This document shows positions 46,480 through 55,688 of a DNA stretch of 55,688 nt, piece after piece (position 1 is the first letter of the stretch; each line of letters begins with the position of its first letter). The stretch comes from Paracoccaceae bacterium (GTDB lineage Bacteria; Pseudomonadota; Alphaproteobacteria; Rhodobacterales; Rhodobacteraceae). Location of the stretch: positions 1 to 55,688 of the forward strand of contig JAPPHA010000029.1 in assembly GCA_028874915.1 (NCBI GenBank). Direction: 5' to 3'. The notes below the pieces were generated by a model that saw nothing but the letters and a program-made list of their open reading frames with translations, searched no databases and was not told the DNA's origin. A program made the position numbers and the translations under genes.

Positions 46480-46603
46480 ATTCGGCAGAAACCCGGCCTG
46501 TGGCCCCCGACAGGCTCGCGCAGGGGGACAGCGCCGACCCTAGGTGGAACGGTCCCCGAGTCCCTGTCGCCGGAAACAGGGCGCTCAAACAGGAGGAAAC
46601 GGA

Positions 46604-49564
46604 ATGACGGAACAATCCACAAACGAGATCCTTCACGCATCGTCGTTCCTGCAGGGACAGAACGCGGGATTCATCCGCCAATTGTACATCAGCTATTCAC
46701 GCAACCCTGATTCGGTCGATCCTGCCTGGGTCCGGCTGTTCACGGCGCTGGGCGATAGTGGCACCGAGATGCAAAAAGAGTCTTCCGGGCCTTCATGGTC
46801 ACGTTCGGACTGGCCGCATTCCGGTCCCGATGACCTGAATGCAGCCTTCGATTCGCCCCTCAGGTCATCTCCCGAGGATCTGGCCCTGAAGATCCGCCAC
46901 CGGGCCATCCACGACGGCCGCACAGTTCCCGAGCACCAGGTCCAGCAATCCGTCCTCGACTCGATCCGGGCCTTGATGCTGATTCGCGCCCACCGGATCC
47001 GCGGTCACCTCACGGCCGATCTCGATCCTCTCGGCATGCACGATACCGGTGAGCACAGGGAGCTTGAGCCATCGTATTACGGGTTCACCGAGAACGACAT
47101 GAACCGGCCCATCTTCCTCGACAATGTTCTGGGTCTCGAAACCGCCAGTCTCCGCGAAATCATGGCGATCGTCCGGCGAACCTACTGCGGGACCTTCGCG
47201 CTTCAGTACATGCACATCTCCGATCCTGACGAAGCCGCCTGGCTCAAGGAGCGGATCGAAGGCTACGGCAAGGAAATCGCCTTCACGCGGGAAGGCCGAC
47301 GCGCCATCCTCAACAAGCTGGTCCAGGCCGAGGGATTCGAGAAATTCCTGCACGTCAAGTATGCAGGGACCAAGCGCTTCGGACTTGACGGCGCCGAGGC
47401 GCTGATTCCGGCCATGGAGCAGATTGTCAAACGTGGCGGCGCCCTTGGCGTTCGCGAAATCATCATCGGAATGCCGCACCGGGGTCGGCTCAACATTCTT
47501 GCCAACGTGATGGGAAAGCCGTTCAAGGCGATTTTCAACGAATTCCAGGGAGGAAGTTTCAAGCCCAATGAAGTCGAAGGTTCCGGTGATGTGAAGTATC
47601 ACCTCGGAGCCTCGTCGGACAGGGAGTTCGACAACAATCCGGTGCATCTCTCCCTGACGGCCAATCCGTCCCATCTGGAAGCGGTCAACCCGGTGGTTCT
47701 CGGAAAGGCGAGAGCCAAGCAGGAACAGCTCAAAGACCACTCCCGGAAGGCGGTTCTTCCGATTCTCCTGCACGGCGACGCAGCGTTCGCCGGCCAGGGC
47801 GTGGTCGCCGAATGCTTCGGGCTTTCCGGCCTGAGAGGGCACAAGACCGGCGGCACCATTCACATCATCATCAACAACCAGATCGGATTCACCACGGCGC
47901 CACACAATTCGCGGTCATCGCCCTATCCGACCGATATTGCCCTGATGGTGGAAGCGCCGATTTTCCACGTCAATGGCGACGACCCGGAAGCGGTCGTGCA
48001 CGCCGCCAAGGTGGCAACGGAGTTTCGTCAGAGATTCGGCAAGGACGTGGTGATCGACATCTTCTGCTACCGGCGGTTCGGCCACAACGAAGGCGATGAA
48101 CCGATGTTCACGCAGCCGGTCATGTACTCGCGAATAAAACAGCACAGAACGACACTCGCGCTCTACACCGAGCGACTGATCGAGGACGGTCTGATGTCCG
48201 TCGGTGAGATCGAGGACATGAAGGCGTCGTTCCAGGCACATCTGAACGAAGAATTCGAGGCCGGACGGAGCTATCGTCCCAACAAAGCCGACTGGCTTGA
48301 CGGACGCTGGTCGCATCTCGACAAGAAGGACGATCTCTACCAGCGGGGAACGACCGGCGTCGACGCGGGGGTCCTTCGCGAATTGTGCGAAGCCGTCACC
48401 CACATCCCCGGCCGCGTCCGCCCGCATCGCACGGTCAAGCGAATTCTTGAACAACGACAACAGGTGGTTCAAACAGGAAGTGGAATCGACTGGGCAACCG
48501 CTGAGACCCTCGCCTTCGGCTCCCTGCTGCGGGAAGGAACGCCGGTTCGCCTTTCGGGCCAGGATTGCACTCGTGGCACCTTCAGCCAGCGCCATGCCGG
48601 GATTGTCGATCAGGACAGCGAAGAGCGATACCTGCCCCTCAACCACATCCGTGGCGGCCAGGCCCAATTCGAGGTCATTGACAGCATGCTCTCGGAATAT
48701 GCGGTTCTCGGGTATGAATACGGCTACTCCCTTGCAGAACCCAATGCGCTGGTGATCTGGGAAGCTCAGTTCGGCGACTTTGCGAATGGCGCACAGATCA
48801 TGATCGACCAGTTCGTCAGCGCTGGAGAAAGCAAGTGGTTGCGGATGTCAGGTCTGGTGATGCTCCTGCCGCATGGTTACGAGGGACAAGGTCCCGAACA
48901 CTCCTCTGCGCGGCTGGAGCGCTTCCTTCAGCTCTGTGCCGAAGACAACTGGATTGTCGCCAATTGCACGACACCGGCCAATTACTTTCATGTCCTTCGC
49001 CGACAGCTCTACCGCAGTTTCCGCAAGCCGCTGGTGATCATGACACCAAAGTCTCTGCTTCGCCACAAACTTGCCGTGTCGAACCTCGACGACCTCGCAA
49101 TCGGGTCAAGCTTCCACCGGGTTCTCTGGGACGACGCCGAGAAGGGCCATTCCGAGACCGAGTTGGTCGCTGACAGCCGAATTCGGCGGGTCGTTCTCTG
49201 TTCAGGAAAAGTGTATTTCGACCTCCTCGCCGAACGAGACTCCCGTGGCATTGACGACATTTACATCATGCGTATCGAACAACTTTATCCGGTTCCGGCG
49301 ATGTCGCTGACGAGCGAACTCGGGCGGTTCAAGGAAGCCGAATTTGTCTGGTGCCAGGAAGAGCCGAAGAACCAGGGCGCCTGGAACTTCATCGAACCCA
49401 ACCTGGAGTGGATCCTCACGCGGTGCGGCGCCCGCCATGTGCGGCCAGCCTATGCCGGGCGACGAGCATCAGCCTCTCCGGCGACAGGCCTGGTGTCCTG
49501 GCACATGGCTGAACAGGCCGCACTCGTCGATCGGGCGTTAACCATGGAGGGTAGCAAGTCATGA
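46604..49564 (+). CDS. sucA: 2-oxoglutarate dehydrogenase E1 component
   Basis: A 986-residue thiamine-diphosphate enzyme that decarboxylates 2-oxoglutarate and succinylates the lipoyl arm of SucB. The N-terminal E2-binding segment ([20 protein letters not shown]) is typical. ThDP and substrate motifs include [14 protein letters not shown] (about 288), [14 protein letters not shown] (about 389) and the magnesium motif [10 protein letters not shown] to NNQIGF region (about 425-465). The transketolase-like pyrimidine domain follows with [13 protein letters not shown] and [20 protein letters not shown]. The ATG at 46604 follows AGGAGGAAACGGA, the strongest ribosome site in the operon. The stop overlaps sucB in an ATGA. 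Confidence 0.97.
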   Translation: MTEQSTNEILHASSFLQGQNAGFIRQLYISYSRNPDSVDPAWVRLFTALGDSGTEMQKESSGPSWSRSDWPHSGPDDLNAAFDSPLRSSPEDLALKIRHRAIHDGRTVPEHQVQQSVLDSIRALMLIRAHRIRGHLTADLDPLGMHDTGEHRELEPSYYGFTENDMNRPIFLDNVLGLETASLREIMAIVRRTYCGTFALQYMHISDPDEAAWLKERIEGYGKEIAFTREGRRAILNKLVQAEGFEKFLHVKYAGTKRFGLDGAEALIPAMEQIVKRGGALGVREIIIGMPHRGRLNILANVMGKPFKAIFNEFQGGSFKPNEVEGSGDVKYHLGASSDREFDNNPVHLSLTANPSHLEAVNPVVLGKARAKQEQLKDHSRKAVLPILLHGDAAFAGQGVVAECFGLSGLRGHKTGGTIHIIINNQIGFTTAPHNSRSSPYPTDIALMVEAPIFHVNGDDPEAVVHAAKVATEFRQRFGKDVVIDIFCYRRFGHNEGDEPMFTQPVMYSRIKQHRTTLALYTERLIEDGLMSVGEIEDMKASFQAHLNEEFEAGRSYRPNKADWLDGRWSHLDKKDDLYQRGTTGVDAGVLRELCEAVTHIPGRVRPHRTVKRILEQRQQVVQTGSGIDWATAETLAFGSLLREGTPVRLSGQDCTRGTFSQRHAGIVDQDSEERYLPLNHIRGGQAQFEVIDSMLSEYAVLGYEYGYSLAEPNALVIWEAQFGDFANGAQIMIDQFVSAGESKWLRMSGLVMLLPHGYEGQGPEHSSARLERFLQLCAEDNWIVANCTTPANYFHVLRRQLYRSFRKPLVIMTPKSLLRHKLAVSNLDDLAIGSSFHRVLWDDAEKGHSETELVADSRIRRVVLCSGKVYFDLLAERDSRGIDDIYIMRIEQLYPVPAMSLTSELGRFKEAEFVWCQEEPKNQGAWNFIEPNLEWILTRCGARHVRPAYAGRRASASPATGLVSWHMAEQAALVDRALTMEGSKS

Positions 49565-50874
49565 TCGATATCCGTGTACCGGCGCTCGGCGAGAGCATCA
49601 CCGAAGCCACGCTGGCGTCATGGTTCAAAAAGGCCGGCGATACCGTCGCCGCCGATGAGATCATCTGTGAACTCGAAACCGACAAGGTCGCTGTCGAAGT
49701 CCCCTCTCCCGGAGCCGGCCGGCTGTCGGAACTGCTGGTCGCGGAGGGAGAGACCGTAGCCCCCGACGCCCTCCTGGCAAAGCTTGCCGACGGCGACGCC
49801 ACAGCCGCCGCCGATGCACCGCCCTCGAGTCCCGAGCCCAGCCCATCGGCGAAGGACGCCGAAGATGCCGGAACATCTCCTCCGACGAAGAAGCGCGACG
49901 TCGAGGACGCCCCTTCGGCCCGAAGGCTGATGGAGCAACACGGCCTCGACCGCAGCGAGGTTCGCGGTACGGGCCGGGATGGACGAGTCATGAAGCCGGA
50001 CGTTCAGGAGTTTGCCAAAACCAGGGACGCGGCGGTCTCATCGGCCCCGACACCAGTTCCGGAGGCCGACCAGGCCGCGGGGACGGCCGTAAGGACTGTT
50101 GTTGAGTCCGGGCTTCTGTCCGACCGGTCGCCCTTGCCGAACCGGCCACGCGATCCCGTTGCGGTCGATGACTCGGCATCGGAAGAGCGGATTCGGATGA
50201 CCCGGTTGCGGCTCACGATCGCCCGGCGGTTGAAGGAGGCGCAGAACACCGCCGCCATTCTCACGACCTGGAACGAAGTCGACATGACCGAAGTCATGCA
50301 GCTCCGTGCCGAGTACAAGGACGTGTTTCTCAGCAAGCACGGCGTGAAACTCGGTTTCATGTCATTCTTCATCAAGGCCTGCTGCATAGCGCTACGGGAG
50401 ATCCCGGACCTGAATGCCGAAATCGACGGAGAGGACTTGGTATTCCGGAAATATGTGCACATGGGTGTGGCTGTCGGAACGCCCACGGGGCTCGTGGTCC
50501 CGGTCATCCGAAACGCGGATTCGCTTGACTTTGCGGCTATCGAATCGCGCCTCGTGGAACTCGGTGACCAGGCGCGCAATGGACGCCTTGCGATCGCCGA
50601 TCTCCAGGGCGGGACCTTCACGATTTCGAATGGCGGCGTCTACGGTTCGCTGATGTCGTCTCCGATTCTCAATCCGCCCCAGTCGGGAATCCTCGGAATG
50701 CACAAGATTCAGGAGCGGCCGGTGGTGGTTGGCGGCGAAATCGTCATCCGGCCGATGATGTATCTGGCACTCTCTTATGATCATCGCATTGTTGACGGCA
50801 AAGGTGCCGTGACCTTCCTGGTCCGTGTCAAGGACGTCCTCGAAGACCCGAGACGGCTGATGCTCGATCTCTGA
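49561..50874 (+). CDS. sucB: Dihydrolipoyllysine succinyltransferase (2-oxoglutarate dehydrogenase E2)
   Basis: A 437-residue core of the 2-oxoglutarate dehydrogenase complex. The lipoyl domain (1-76) has the modified Lys42 in [13 protein letters not shown] Pro/Ala/Asp-rich linker precedes the peripheral-subunit-binding domain (about 119-152, [12 protein letters not shown] then [12 protein letters not shown]). A second linker leads to the catalytic domain (about 215-437), with [14 protein letters not shown] and the active-site [13 protein letters not shown]. The start is coupled to the sucA stop. Linkers are longer than in E. coli, which is common in this class. Confidence 0.96.
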   Translation: MIDIRVPALGESITEATLASWFKKAGDTVAADEIICELETDKVAVEVPSPGAGRLSELLVAEGETVAPDALLAKLADGDATAAADAPPSSPEPSPSAKDAEDAGTSPPTKKRDVEDAPSARRLMEQHGLDRSEVRGTGRDGRVMKPDVQEFAKTRDAAVSSAPTPVPEADQAAGTAVRTVVESGLLSDRSPLPNRPRDPVAVDDSASEERIRMTRLRLTIARRLKEAQNTAAILTTWNEVDMTEVMQLRAEYKDVFLSKHGVKLGFMSFFIKACCIALREIPDLNAEIDGEDLVFRKYVHMGVAVGTPTGLVVPVIRNADSLDFAAIESRLVELGDQARNGRLAIADLQGGTFTISNGGVYGSLMSSPILNPPQSGILGMHKIQERPVVVGGEIVIRPMMYLALSYDHRIVDGKGAVTFLVRVKDVLEDPRRLMLDL

Positions 50875-50920
50875 ACGGGTCTCCAATCGCCGAATTCTAC
50901 AGGCCTGACGGAATCCGCAC

Positions 50921-51586
50921 GTGTTCCGGTTCGACCACATTGTCATAGGTGCCGGATCGCTGGCAGCCGGACGGGACTGGATGCAACGTCGAACAGGCGT
51001 TGAGATTCCGGCCGGAGGCCGTCACCGCATGATGGGTACGCACAACCTGGTCGCGGCTGCCGGACCGGATTCCTATATCGAAGTGATTGCAAAGGACCCG
51101 GCGGCGGAGCCACCGGATCGCCCACGATGGTTCTCCCTCGACGACGAAATCGTTGAACTCCGCCTCGCGGCTTCGCCGCGGCCCCTGGCGTGGGTCTTGT
51201 CAACTGATGATCTCGATGCGGCGATCGAATCTGCCGCGACGCTCGGAATCAGTCTCGGGCGTCCCCTGTCGATGTCACGGGATGACCTTCACTGGCGGGT
51301 AGCTGTCCGGGACGACGGCCAGCTCGACCTCGGCGGCGCCGTTCCACTGGTCGTGGAGTGGCCACCGGGGACGCATCCCGCGTCCCGAATGCCCGATCTC
51401 GGCCTCCGGATCCGGGAGATCTCGATCCTGACAGAGTCGGCCGCCCGCCTGTCGGGGCTGCTCGATGCCTTCGACCTGGCTGCGCGACCTGAAATTGCCG
51501 TACCGGAAACGCGTCAGACGGAATCCTTGCCGGAGATTTCCGTTACGCTTTCGGTGCCGGGAGGCCAGATCATTACCCTGTCTTGA
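50921..51586 (+). CDS. VOC-family protein with glyoxalase-like domain
   Basis: A 221-residue protein starting at GTG 50921. It shows FDHIVIGAGSLAAGRDWMQ followed by GGRHRMMGTHNLVAAAG and YIEVIAKDP, the pattern of the Glyoxalase_3 group in the vicinal-oxygen-chelate superfamily. The substrate is unknown. A gene like this sits between sucB and lpdA in other alphaproteobacteria to my knowledge, which suggests a conserved but undefined link to the dehydrogenase operon. It is 46 bases after sucB and 143 before lpdA. Confidence 0.8.
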   Translation: MFRFDHIVIGAGSLAAGRDWMQRRTGVEIPAGGRHRMMGTHNLVAAAGPDSYIEVIAKDPAAEPPDRPRWFSLDDEIVELRLAASPRPLAWVLSTDDLDAAIESAATLGISLGRPLSMSRDDLHWRVAVRDDGQLDLGGAVPLVVEWPPGTHPASRMPDLGLRIREISILTESAARLSGLLDAFDLAARPEIAVPETRQTESLPEISVTLSVPGGQIITLS

Positions 51587-51729
51587 TTCAACGGAATTGC
51601 GGATGACCGCCAGGAGGCGTGTCGAGGGTTTTCCGTCCACTGAGAATCTGGCAAGTCCGACAGGGTCGGGAGCAGACGACCAGAACGGGATTTGCGAAAA
51701 CCGGAAGCCGGGACCTGGAGGGACAGACC

Positions 51730-53124
51730 ATGGCGGGTGGCGAATACGACGTAATCGTGATTGGTGGCGGTCCCGGTGGCTATGTCTGTGCCATCCGGGC
51801 CGCGCAGTCGGGTCTCAAGACGGCCTGTGTCGAAGGCCGTGAAACCCTTGGGGGAACCTGCCTCAATGTTGGCTGCATTCCCTCGAAGGCCTTGCTGCAC
51901 GCATCACATCTTTTCCATGAAGCCAGCCACAACTTCGCCCGGATGGGACTCACGGGCGATCCGCCCGGAATCGATCTGGAACAGATGATGCGATACAAGG
52001 ACGACACGGTCGCACAGAACACAGCGGGAATTGCATTCCTTTTCCGGAAGAACGGGATTGACCATATCAAAGGCTGGGCCCGGCTGACGGGGAACGGTAC
52101 GGTCGCCATCGGCGACGACGTGTACAAGGCCCGCAACATCGTCATTGCAACCGGTTCGGAACCGGCTTCTCTCCCCGGAGTCAAGGTCGATGAGACAACT
52201 GTCGTCACGTCGACCGGTGCTCTGGTCCTGCCCCGCGTTCCCGACCGGATGGTGGTCATCGGTGGCGGAGTCATCGGGCTGGAGCTCGGTTCGGTCTATG
52301 CCCGGTTGGGCACCCAGGTCACGGTCGTCGAGTTTCTCGACGAGATTGCCCCGGGTCTGGACAGCGACGTCTGCAAGGCTTTTCGGCGCGCACTGACCCG
52401 GCAAGGCCTCGCATTCATTCTCGGAGCCGAGGTTCAGCGGGTCAGAAAACTGAAGGCAGGCGCGCGACTGACCTACGCGAAACGCGGAACCGAGGACAGG
52501 AAAACCCTGGATGCGGAGATCATTCTGGTTGCCACAGGACGCAAGCCTTTGACCCGGGGGCTGGGATTTACCGAAGCCGGCGGGACACTCAACGACCAGG
52601 GACAGATCGTCACCGACGAACACTGGCGGACATCCATTGACGGAGTTTATGCCATTGGCGACGTGGTTGCCGGCCCGATGCTTGCCCACAAAGCGGAGGA
52701 CGAGGGCATGGCGGTCGCGGACATCATGGCCGGACGTCCGGGCCATGTGAACACCGGCGTGATTCCGAGTGTCATCTATACGGCGCCGGAAATCGCCCAA
52801 GTGGGCCAAACCGAAGCTCAGTTGAAGGCTGACGGCCGATCCTTCACGATCGGAAAGTTTCCGTTCATGGGCAACGCCCGGGCCAAGTCGATGTTCATGG
52901 GCGAGGGTTTCGTCAAGCTGTTGGTGGACGCCGACAGCGACCGCATTCTCGGCTGCCAGATCATTGGACCCTCGGCGGGCGAGTTGATCCAGGAAATCTG
53001 CGTCGCCATGGAATTCGGCGCCTCGGCCGAGGATCTGGCCCTGACCTGCCATGCGCATCCCACCTGTTCGGAAGCCATCCGGGAAGCGGCACTGGCATGC
53101 GGACCCGGCGCGATTCACGCCTGA
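51730..53124 (+). CDS. lpdA: Dihydrolipoamide dehydrogenase
   Basis: A 464-residue flavoprotein that reoxidises the lipoyl arm of 2-oxo-acid dehydrogenases with NAD; here it is probably the E3 for SucAB. It has the FAD motif [15 protein letters not shown] (10-24), the redox disulfide in [13 protein letters not shown] (Cys44 and Cys49), the NAD motif [19 protein letters not shown], and the C-terminal active His in [16 protein letters not shown]. The ATG at 51730 follows GGAGGGACAG. It is the last gene of the mdh-suc-lpd operon. Confidence 0.97.
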   Translation: MAGGEYDVIVIGGGPGGYVCAIRAAQSGLKTACVEGRETLGGTCLNVGCIPSKALLHASHLFHEASHNFARMGLTGDPPGIDLEQMMRYKDDTVAQNTAGIAFLFRKNGIDHIKGWARLTGNGTVAIGDDVYKARNIVIATGSEPASLPGVKVDETTVVTSTGALVLPRVPDRMVVIGGGVIGLELGSVYARLGTQVTVVEFLDEIAPGLDSDVCKAFRRALTRQGLAFILGAEVQRVRKLKAGARLTYAKRGTEDRKTLDAEIILVATGRKPLTRGLGFTEAGGTLNDQGQIVTDEHWRTSIDGVYAIGDVVAGPMLAHKAEDEGMAVADIMAGRPGHVNTGVIPSVIYTAPEIAQVGQTEAQLKADGRSFTIGKFPFMGNARAKSMFMGEGFVKLLVDADSDRILGCQIIGPSAGELIQEICVAMEFGASAEDLALTCHAHPTCSEAIREAALACGPGAIHA

Positions 53125-53176
53125 CCTGTCCGGCAGTTGAAATCGGGGAATCGGATAGCCGGACCCGAGTGTTCGT

Positions 53177-53884
53177 TCAGACTGGCACGGGTTCAAATCG
53201 GTGGCGGAAGAGCAATACGCCGTTGTCCCGCAGCCAGCGTTTCGCCTCGGCGGTTTCCGGGCAGTTGGATTCGACCAGAGACCAGAACTTCCGATTGTGG
53301 CGCATCTCCGCCAAGTGGCAGGCTTCGTGCACGGCCAGGTAACGCTGCACGAAGACTGGTGCCATGCCGACACGCCAGGAAAACATGAGATTGCCGCTTG
53401 CCGTGCAAGACCCGAAGCCGGACCGGGGATCGCGTAGGGTGATCTTGCCCACGCTGCGACCCAACCGGCTGGCACACGCCCGTGCTTCGGAAACCAATCG
53501 GGCCTCCGCGTTTTCACGGATAAACGCACCGACCGCGACAGGCACCTGCTCTACGCTGGTCGAGACCTCAAGGACGTCGTCTGCAAGTCGGACACCGGCC
53601 CCGTCTCCCCTCAAGATCCGCGTCTTCTTGCCAAGATAAAGTACCGTTCCCCCAACTTCCGGAACGATTGTCTCCGGCCACCCGTTCCAGATGCCGCGAA
53701 TCCAGGCCTCGCGGGACTGGACGAAACGCATCGCATCCTGGAGCGCGACTCCGGTCGGAATCGTCAACCGAACGGTATCCCGGACAGGGTGGAGATCGAT
53801 CCGGACTCGCCGCGCCCTTCGGGAACGATTGATCTCCAGAGGGATTCTGGGAGAGCCCGGAAGACAGAAGGAGTCGGACGCCAA
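53177..53884 (-). CDS. YgjP-like zinc metallopeptidase (SprT/M48-like, DUF45)
   Basis: A 235-residue protein of the YgjP/WLM group. The zinc-peptidase motif HEACHLAEMRHNRKFW follows VFVQRYLAV and gives HExxH plus a downstream His. Upstream are the family segments RVRIDLHPVRDTVRLTIPTG and RDPRSGFGSCTASGNLMFSW. The substrate and role are unclear, although it is widespread in proteobacteria. It converges on lpdA with a 52-base gap. Confidence 0.87.
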   Translation of the reverse strand: MASDSFCLPGSPRIPLEINRSRRARRVRIDLHPVRDTVRLTIPTGVALQDAMRFVQSREAWIRGIWNGWPETIVPEVGGTVLYLGKKTRILRGDGAGVRLADDVLEVSTSVEQVPVAVGAFIRENAEARLVSEARACASRLGRSVGKITLRDPRSGFGSCTASGNLMFSWRVGMAPVFVQRYLAVHEACHLAEMRHNRKFWSLVESNCPETAEAKRWLRDNGVLLFRHRFEPVPV

Positions 53885-54618
53885 AGTATCGCCTCAAGTA
53901 CTGGAAACTCGGGACGGGTGCCCAGCGTTTCCCGGCCCCGCCGGTTTCATCGAAAGAATTTGCAAGGTCACCTTTACGCGGATCATGCCAACGACGTCCG
54001 GTTTCATATTCCAGCGTACCAATCCTTGGCAAATCGGCAGGAAACGGGTTCCCATCGGTCCCTGTTCCCTTTCCGAAGTCGGGGCAACCGCAAATGATGT
54101 TTTCATTCAACCGGACGCAACCGCCCTGCCCTGCCCTGTCGTCCGGATACCGGCGACACGCGTACACCGACCTGCCCGGGTTCTCCGGGTGCGGCCACCA
54201 TGGCCATGCCCACAGACAGCCGCGGGACGAATCGAAAACGATCGGCCTCCCTCTGACTTCGACGGGTTTCGGAAATGTGCATTGGCTTCATTGGTCTTTC
54301 ACTCTGCGTCAGGCACACGACTTCGTGCCGACGGATCATCGAGTTTCCACCGGTTTTCCTGTCCTCGCTCTCTGTGTCAGTTCGTCTGGACTGGCCGAAA
54401 GACCCAGCCCGCCAGGTCCGTGCCGGCACACCCCACATACCGATGGTGCCCTTCCGGCCAGCGAGCGCCCTTACATGAACGGACGGAAAGTCCCGTGACT
54501 ACAGAGCCTTACGGCCCGTCCCGCCCCGCGCCGCTGGGCGGCCTCCCCGACGAAACGCCGCCGCGGCCGATTTCTGCATTACCGCCCAGCCGCACGGCCC
54601 GAACAGGGCGACGCAACC
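53885..54618. other. Region without a recognisable gene before the integrase remnant
   Basis: About 730 bases with open readings on both strands that give Arg/Pro/Cys-rich, unrecognisable proteins. A short ATG frame at 54475 ends within eight codons. It may be the decayed edge of an integrated element. I saw no tRNA gene or clear attachment repeat, though the missing right side of the element would be needed to find one. Confidence 0.4.
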
Positions 54619-55618
54619 ATGGCCGGAAAATCCACTTTTGCCCGGCGCGTCCGCGCCGCCAAACCCCGAGCCATCCGGGTCGAAATTCGCGACGACGTGG
54701 TGAGCGGACTCGCGCTGTCCGTCCAGCCCACCGGAGTCCGGACCGGGTTCCTCGCCTGCATGGTGCGCGGACGCAGACGCTTACGCAACCATCGGCAGCG
54801 CCGACGCCATAACGATCCCCGAGGCGCTACGCGAGGCCCGCAGGCTGATCGCCGGCTACATCGAACCGGCGAAGACGGAAAGCGGTCCCCGCACGCCGGG
54901 ACACCCGATGACCGCCTTCGCCGATGAGTTCCTCGACCGCCAGGCCCGGCACTGGAAGCCCCGGACGCTCGAGTCCAACGCCCGCATCGTCCGCAAGGAC
55001 ATCCTTCCCGCCTTCGGCAATCTGACCGTGGACGCCATCACGTTCGAGCAGGTCCGGGACTGGTTCGCCGCCATGAGCGACCGGCCCGGCATCGCCAACC
55101 GCGCCATGCCGGTGCTCTCGATGATGATGCGCATGGCCGGGCTATGGGAATACCGCGCCCACAATTCCAATCCGTGCCGGTACACGAAGCGCTACAGGGC
55201 GACGCCGGTGGACCGGTTCCTGACGGCAGACGAGATGGCCCGGCTCGGGAGCGCCCTCGATGCCAACGAAACGCGCTGGCCCGAGGCCGTCACCGCGATC
55301 CGGATTCTGGCGCTCACCGGATGCCGGCGCAGCGAAGTGCTTGATCTCCGCTGGCGGAATGTCGGCGAGGACACCTTGAATCTCGAAGATTCCAAGTCCG
55401 GGCCGCGCGGGCGCATGTCGCCGCGCCGCCCGGCCCGCGCGAGCTGGACGGGTTTTTGTTTTCCGCAACACGCCGAATGCAGGGGCGAATGGAGCCTCAC
55501 GAATTGCTGGCGGACGGCCTGCGCCGATGCCGGGCTCGGCAGGCTGCGACTGCACAACCTTCGGAACACCGCCGCCAGTCAGGCCGTCATGGCGGACAAG
55601 AACTTACCCCAGGTCTGA
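54619..55618 (+). pseudogene. int: Broken tyrosine-recombinase (phage-type integrase) gene
   Basis: The N-terminal part (54619 to about 54778) reads ARRVRAAKPRAIRVEIRDDV then SGLALSVQPTGVRTGFLACM, a DUF4102-like arm domain. The frame then shifts near 54775-54785. The next frame continues YATIGSADAITIPEALREAR and, from 54908, the core-binding domain (FLDRQARHWKPRTLESNARI). Catalytic parts include LTGCRRSEVLDLRW (first Arg), SKSG (Lys) and LHNLRNTAAS (His-x-x-Arg). The segment between SKSGPRGRM and FPQHAE looks scrambled. The gene stops after NLPQV, before the LLGH block and catalytic Tyr. At least two lesions plus the lost tyrosine make it non-functional. Confidence 0.82.
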
Positions 55619-55640
55619 AAGCATGGAACCGGAGAACAAA

Positions 55641-55688
55641 ATGTGCGACATTGACCTGTCTCAGTTGGATTTCACCGTCACCGAGACA
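55641..55688 (+). CDS. Possible start of a gene running off the right edge
   Basis: An ATG at 55641 preceded by GGAGAACAAA opens 16 codons (MCDIDLSQLDFTVTET) without a stop before the window ends. The ribosome site is reasonable. The protein cannot be identified from so few residues. Confidence 0.35.
   Translation, partial: MCDIDLSQLDFTVTET

Noticed and set aside
53568-54167. 199-codon minus-strand frame upstream of the YgjP-like gene
   Set aside because: It overlaps the start of the better-supported metallopeptidase gene in another frame and has no recognisable domain.

Overview
The window is a GC-rich chromosomal segment from an alphaproteobacterium. The strongest taxonomic hints are gene-order habits I associate with Rhodobacterales-like genomes: a small lipoprotein gene between sdhA and sdhB, a VOC-family gene between sucB and lpdA, mesaconyl-CoA hydratase next to mdh, and the ethylmalonyl-CoA pathway in place of a visible glyoxylate shunt. 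The exact order or family cannot be fixed from this sequence alone.

Left part (1-27.3 kb). The first 0.9 kb is a broken accessory remnant: the start of an AlbA_2/Schlafen-type gene and a frameshifted, truncated tail of a DUF1156 (anti-phage-associated adenine methylase) gene. Housekeeping genes follow: metZ, a 3-hydroxybutyrate dehydrogenase, a glutathione transferase, Entner-Doudoroff edd-eda, ychF, trpA, an FMN alpha-hydroxy-acid dehydrogenase, a GMC oxidoreductase, rplY-pth and nfuA-tsaB. A BMP-type ABC importer operon (binding protein, double ATPase, two permeases) is followed by a ureohydrolase. Between eda and ychF lies an unusual 578-residue protein that joins a Rossmann methyltransferase domain to a C-terminal HNH nuclease domain. 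At 23.3-25.4 kb is an accessory patch: a decayed amino-acid permease fragment, a LexA-type DNA-binding protein, and a HigBA toxin-antitoxin pair with a palindromic operator candidate. An SLC13/TrkA_C-type permease follows.

Middle (27.4-36.2 kb). A RecD/Dda-like helicase, possibly coupled to a small upstream ORF, precedes two key ethylmalonyl-CoA pathway genes, ccr and ecm. A family II pyrophosphatase sits between them, and an FMN glutamate-synthase-domain protein follows.

Right part (37.2-53.1 kb). This is a nearly complete TCA-cycle island: sdhCDA-lipoprotein-sdhB on the minus strand, then mch, then mdh-sucCD-sucAB-VOC-lpdA on the plus strand. Together with ccr and ecm, this puts acetyl-CoA assimilation and the succinyl-CoA/malate section of the TCA cycle in one 24-kb stretch. 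The window ends with a YgjP-type metalloprotease gene, about 0.7 kb without a recognisable gene, and a multiply broken tyrosine integrase. Thus both ends of the window look like accessory remnants.

No rRNA, tRNA, CRISPR array or intact insertion sequence was recognised.
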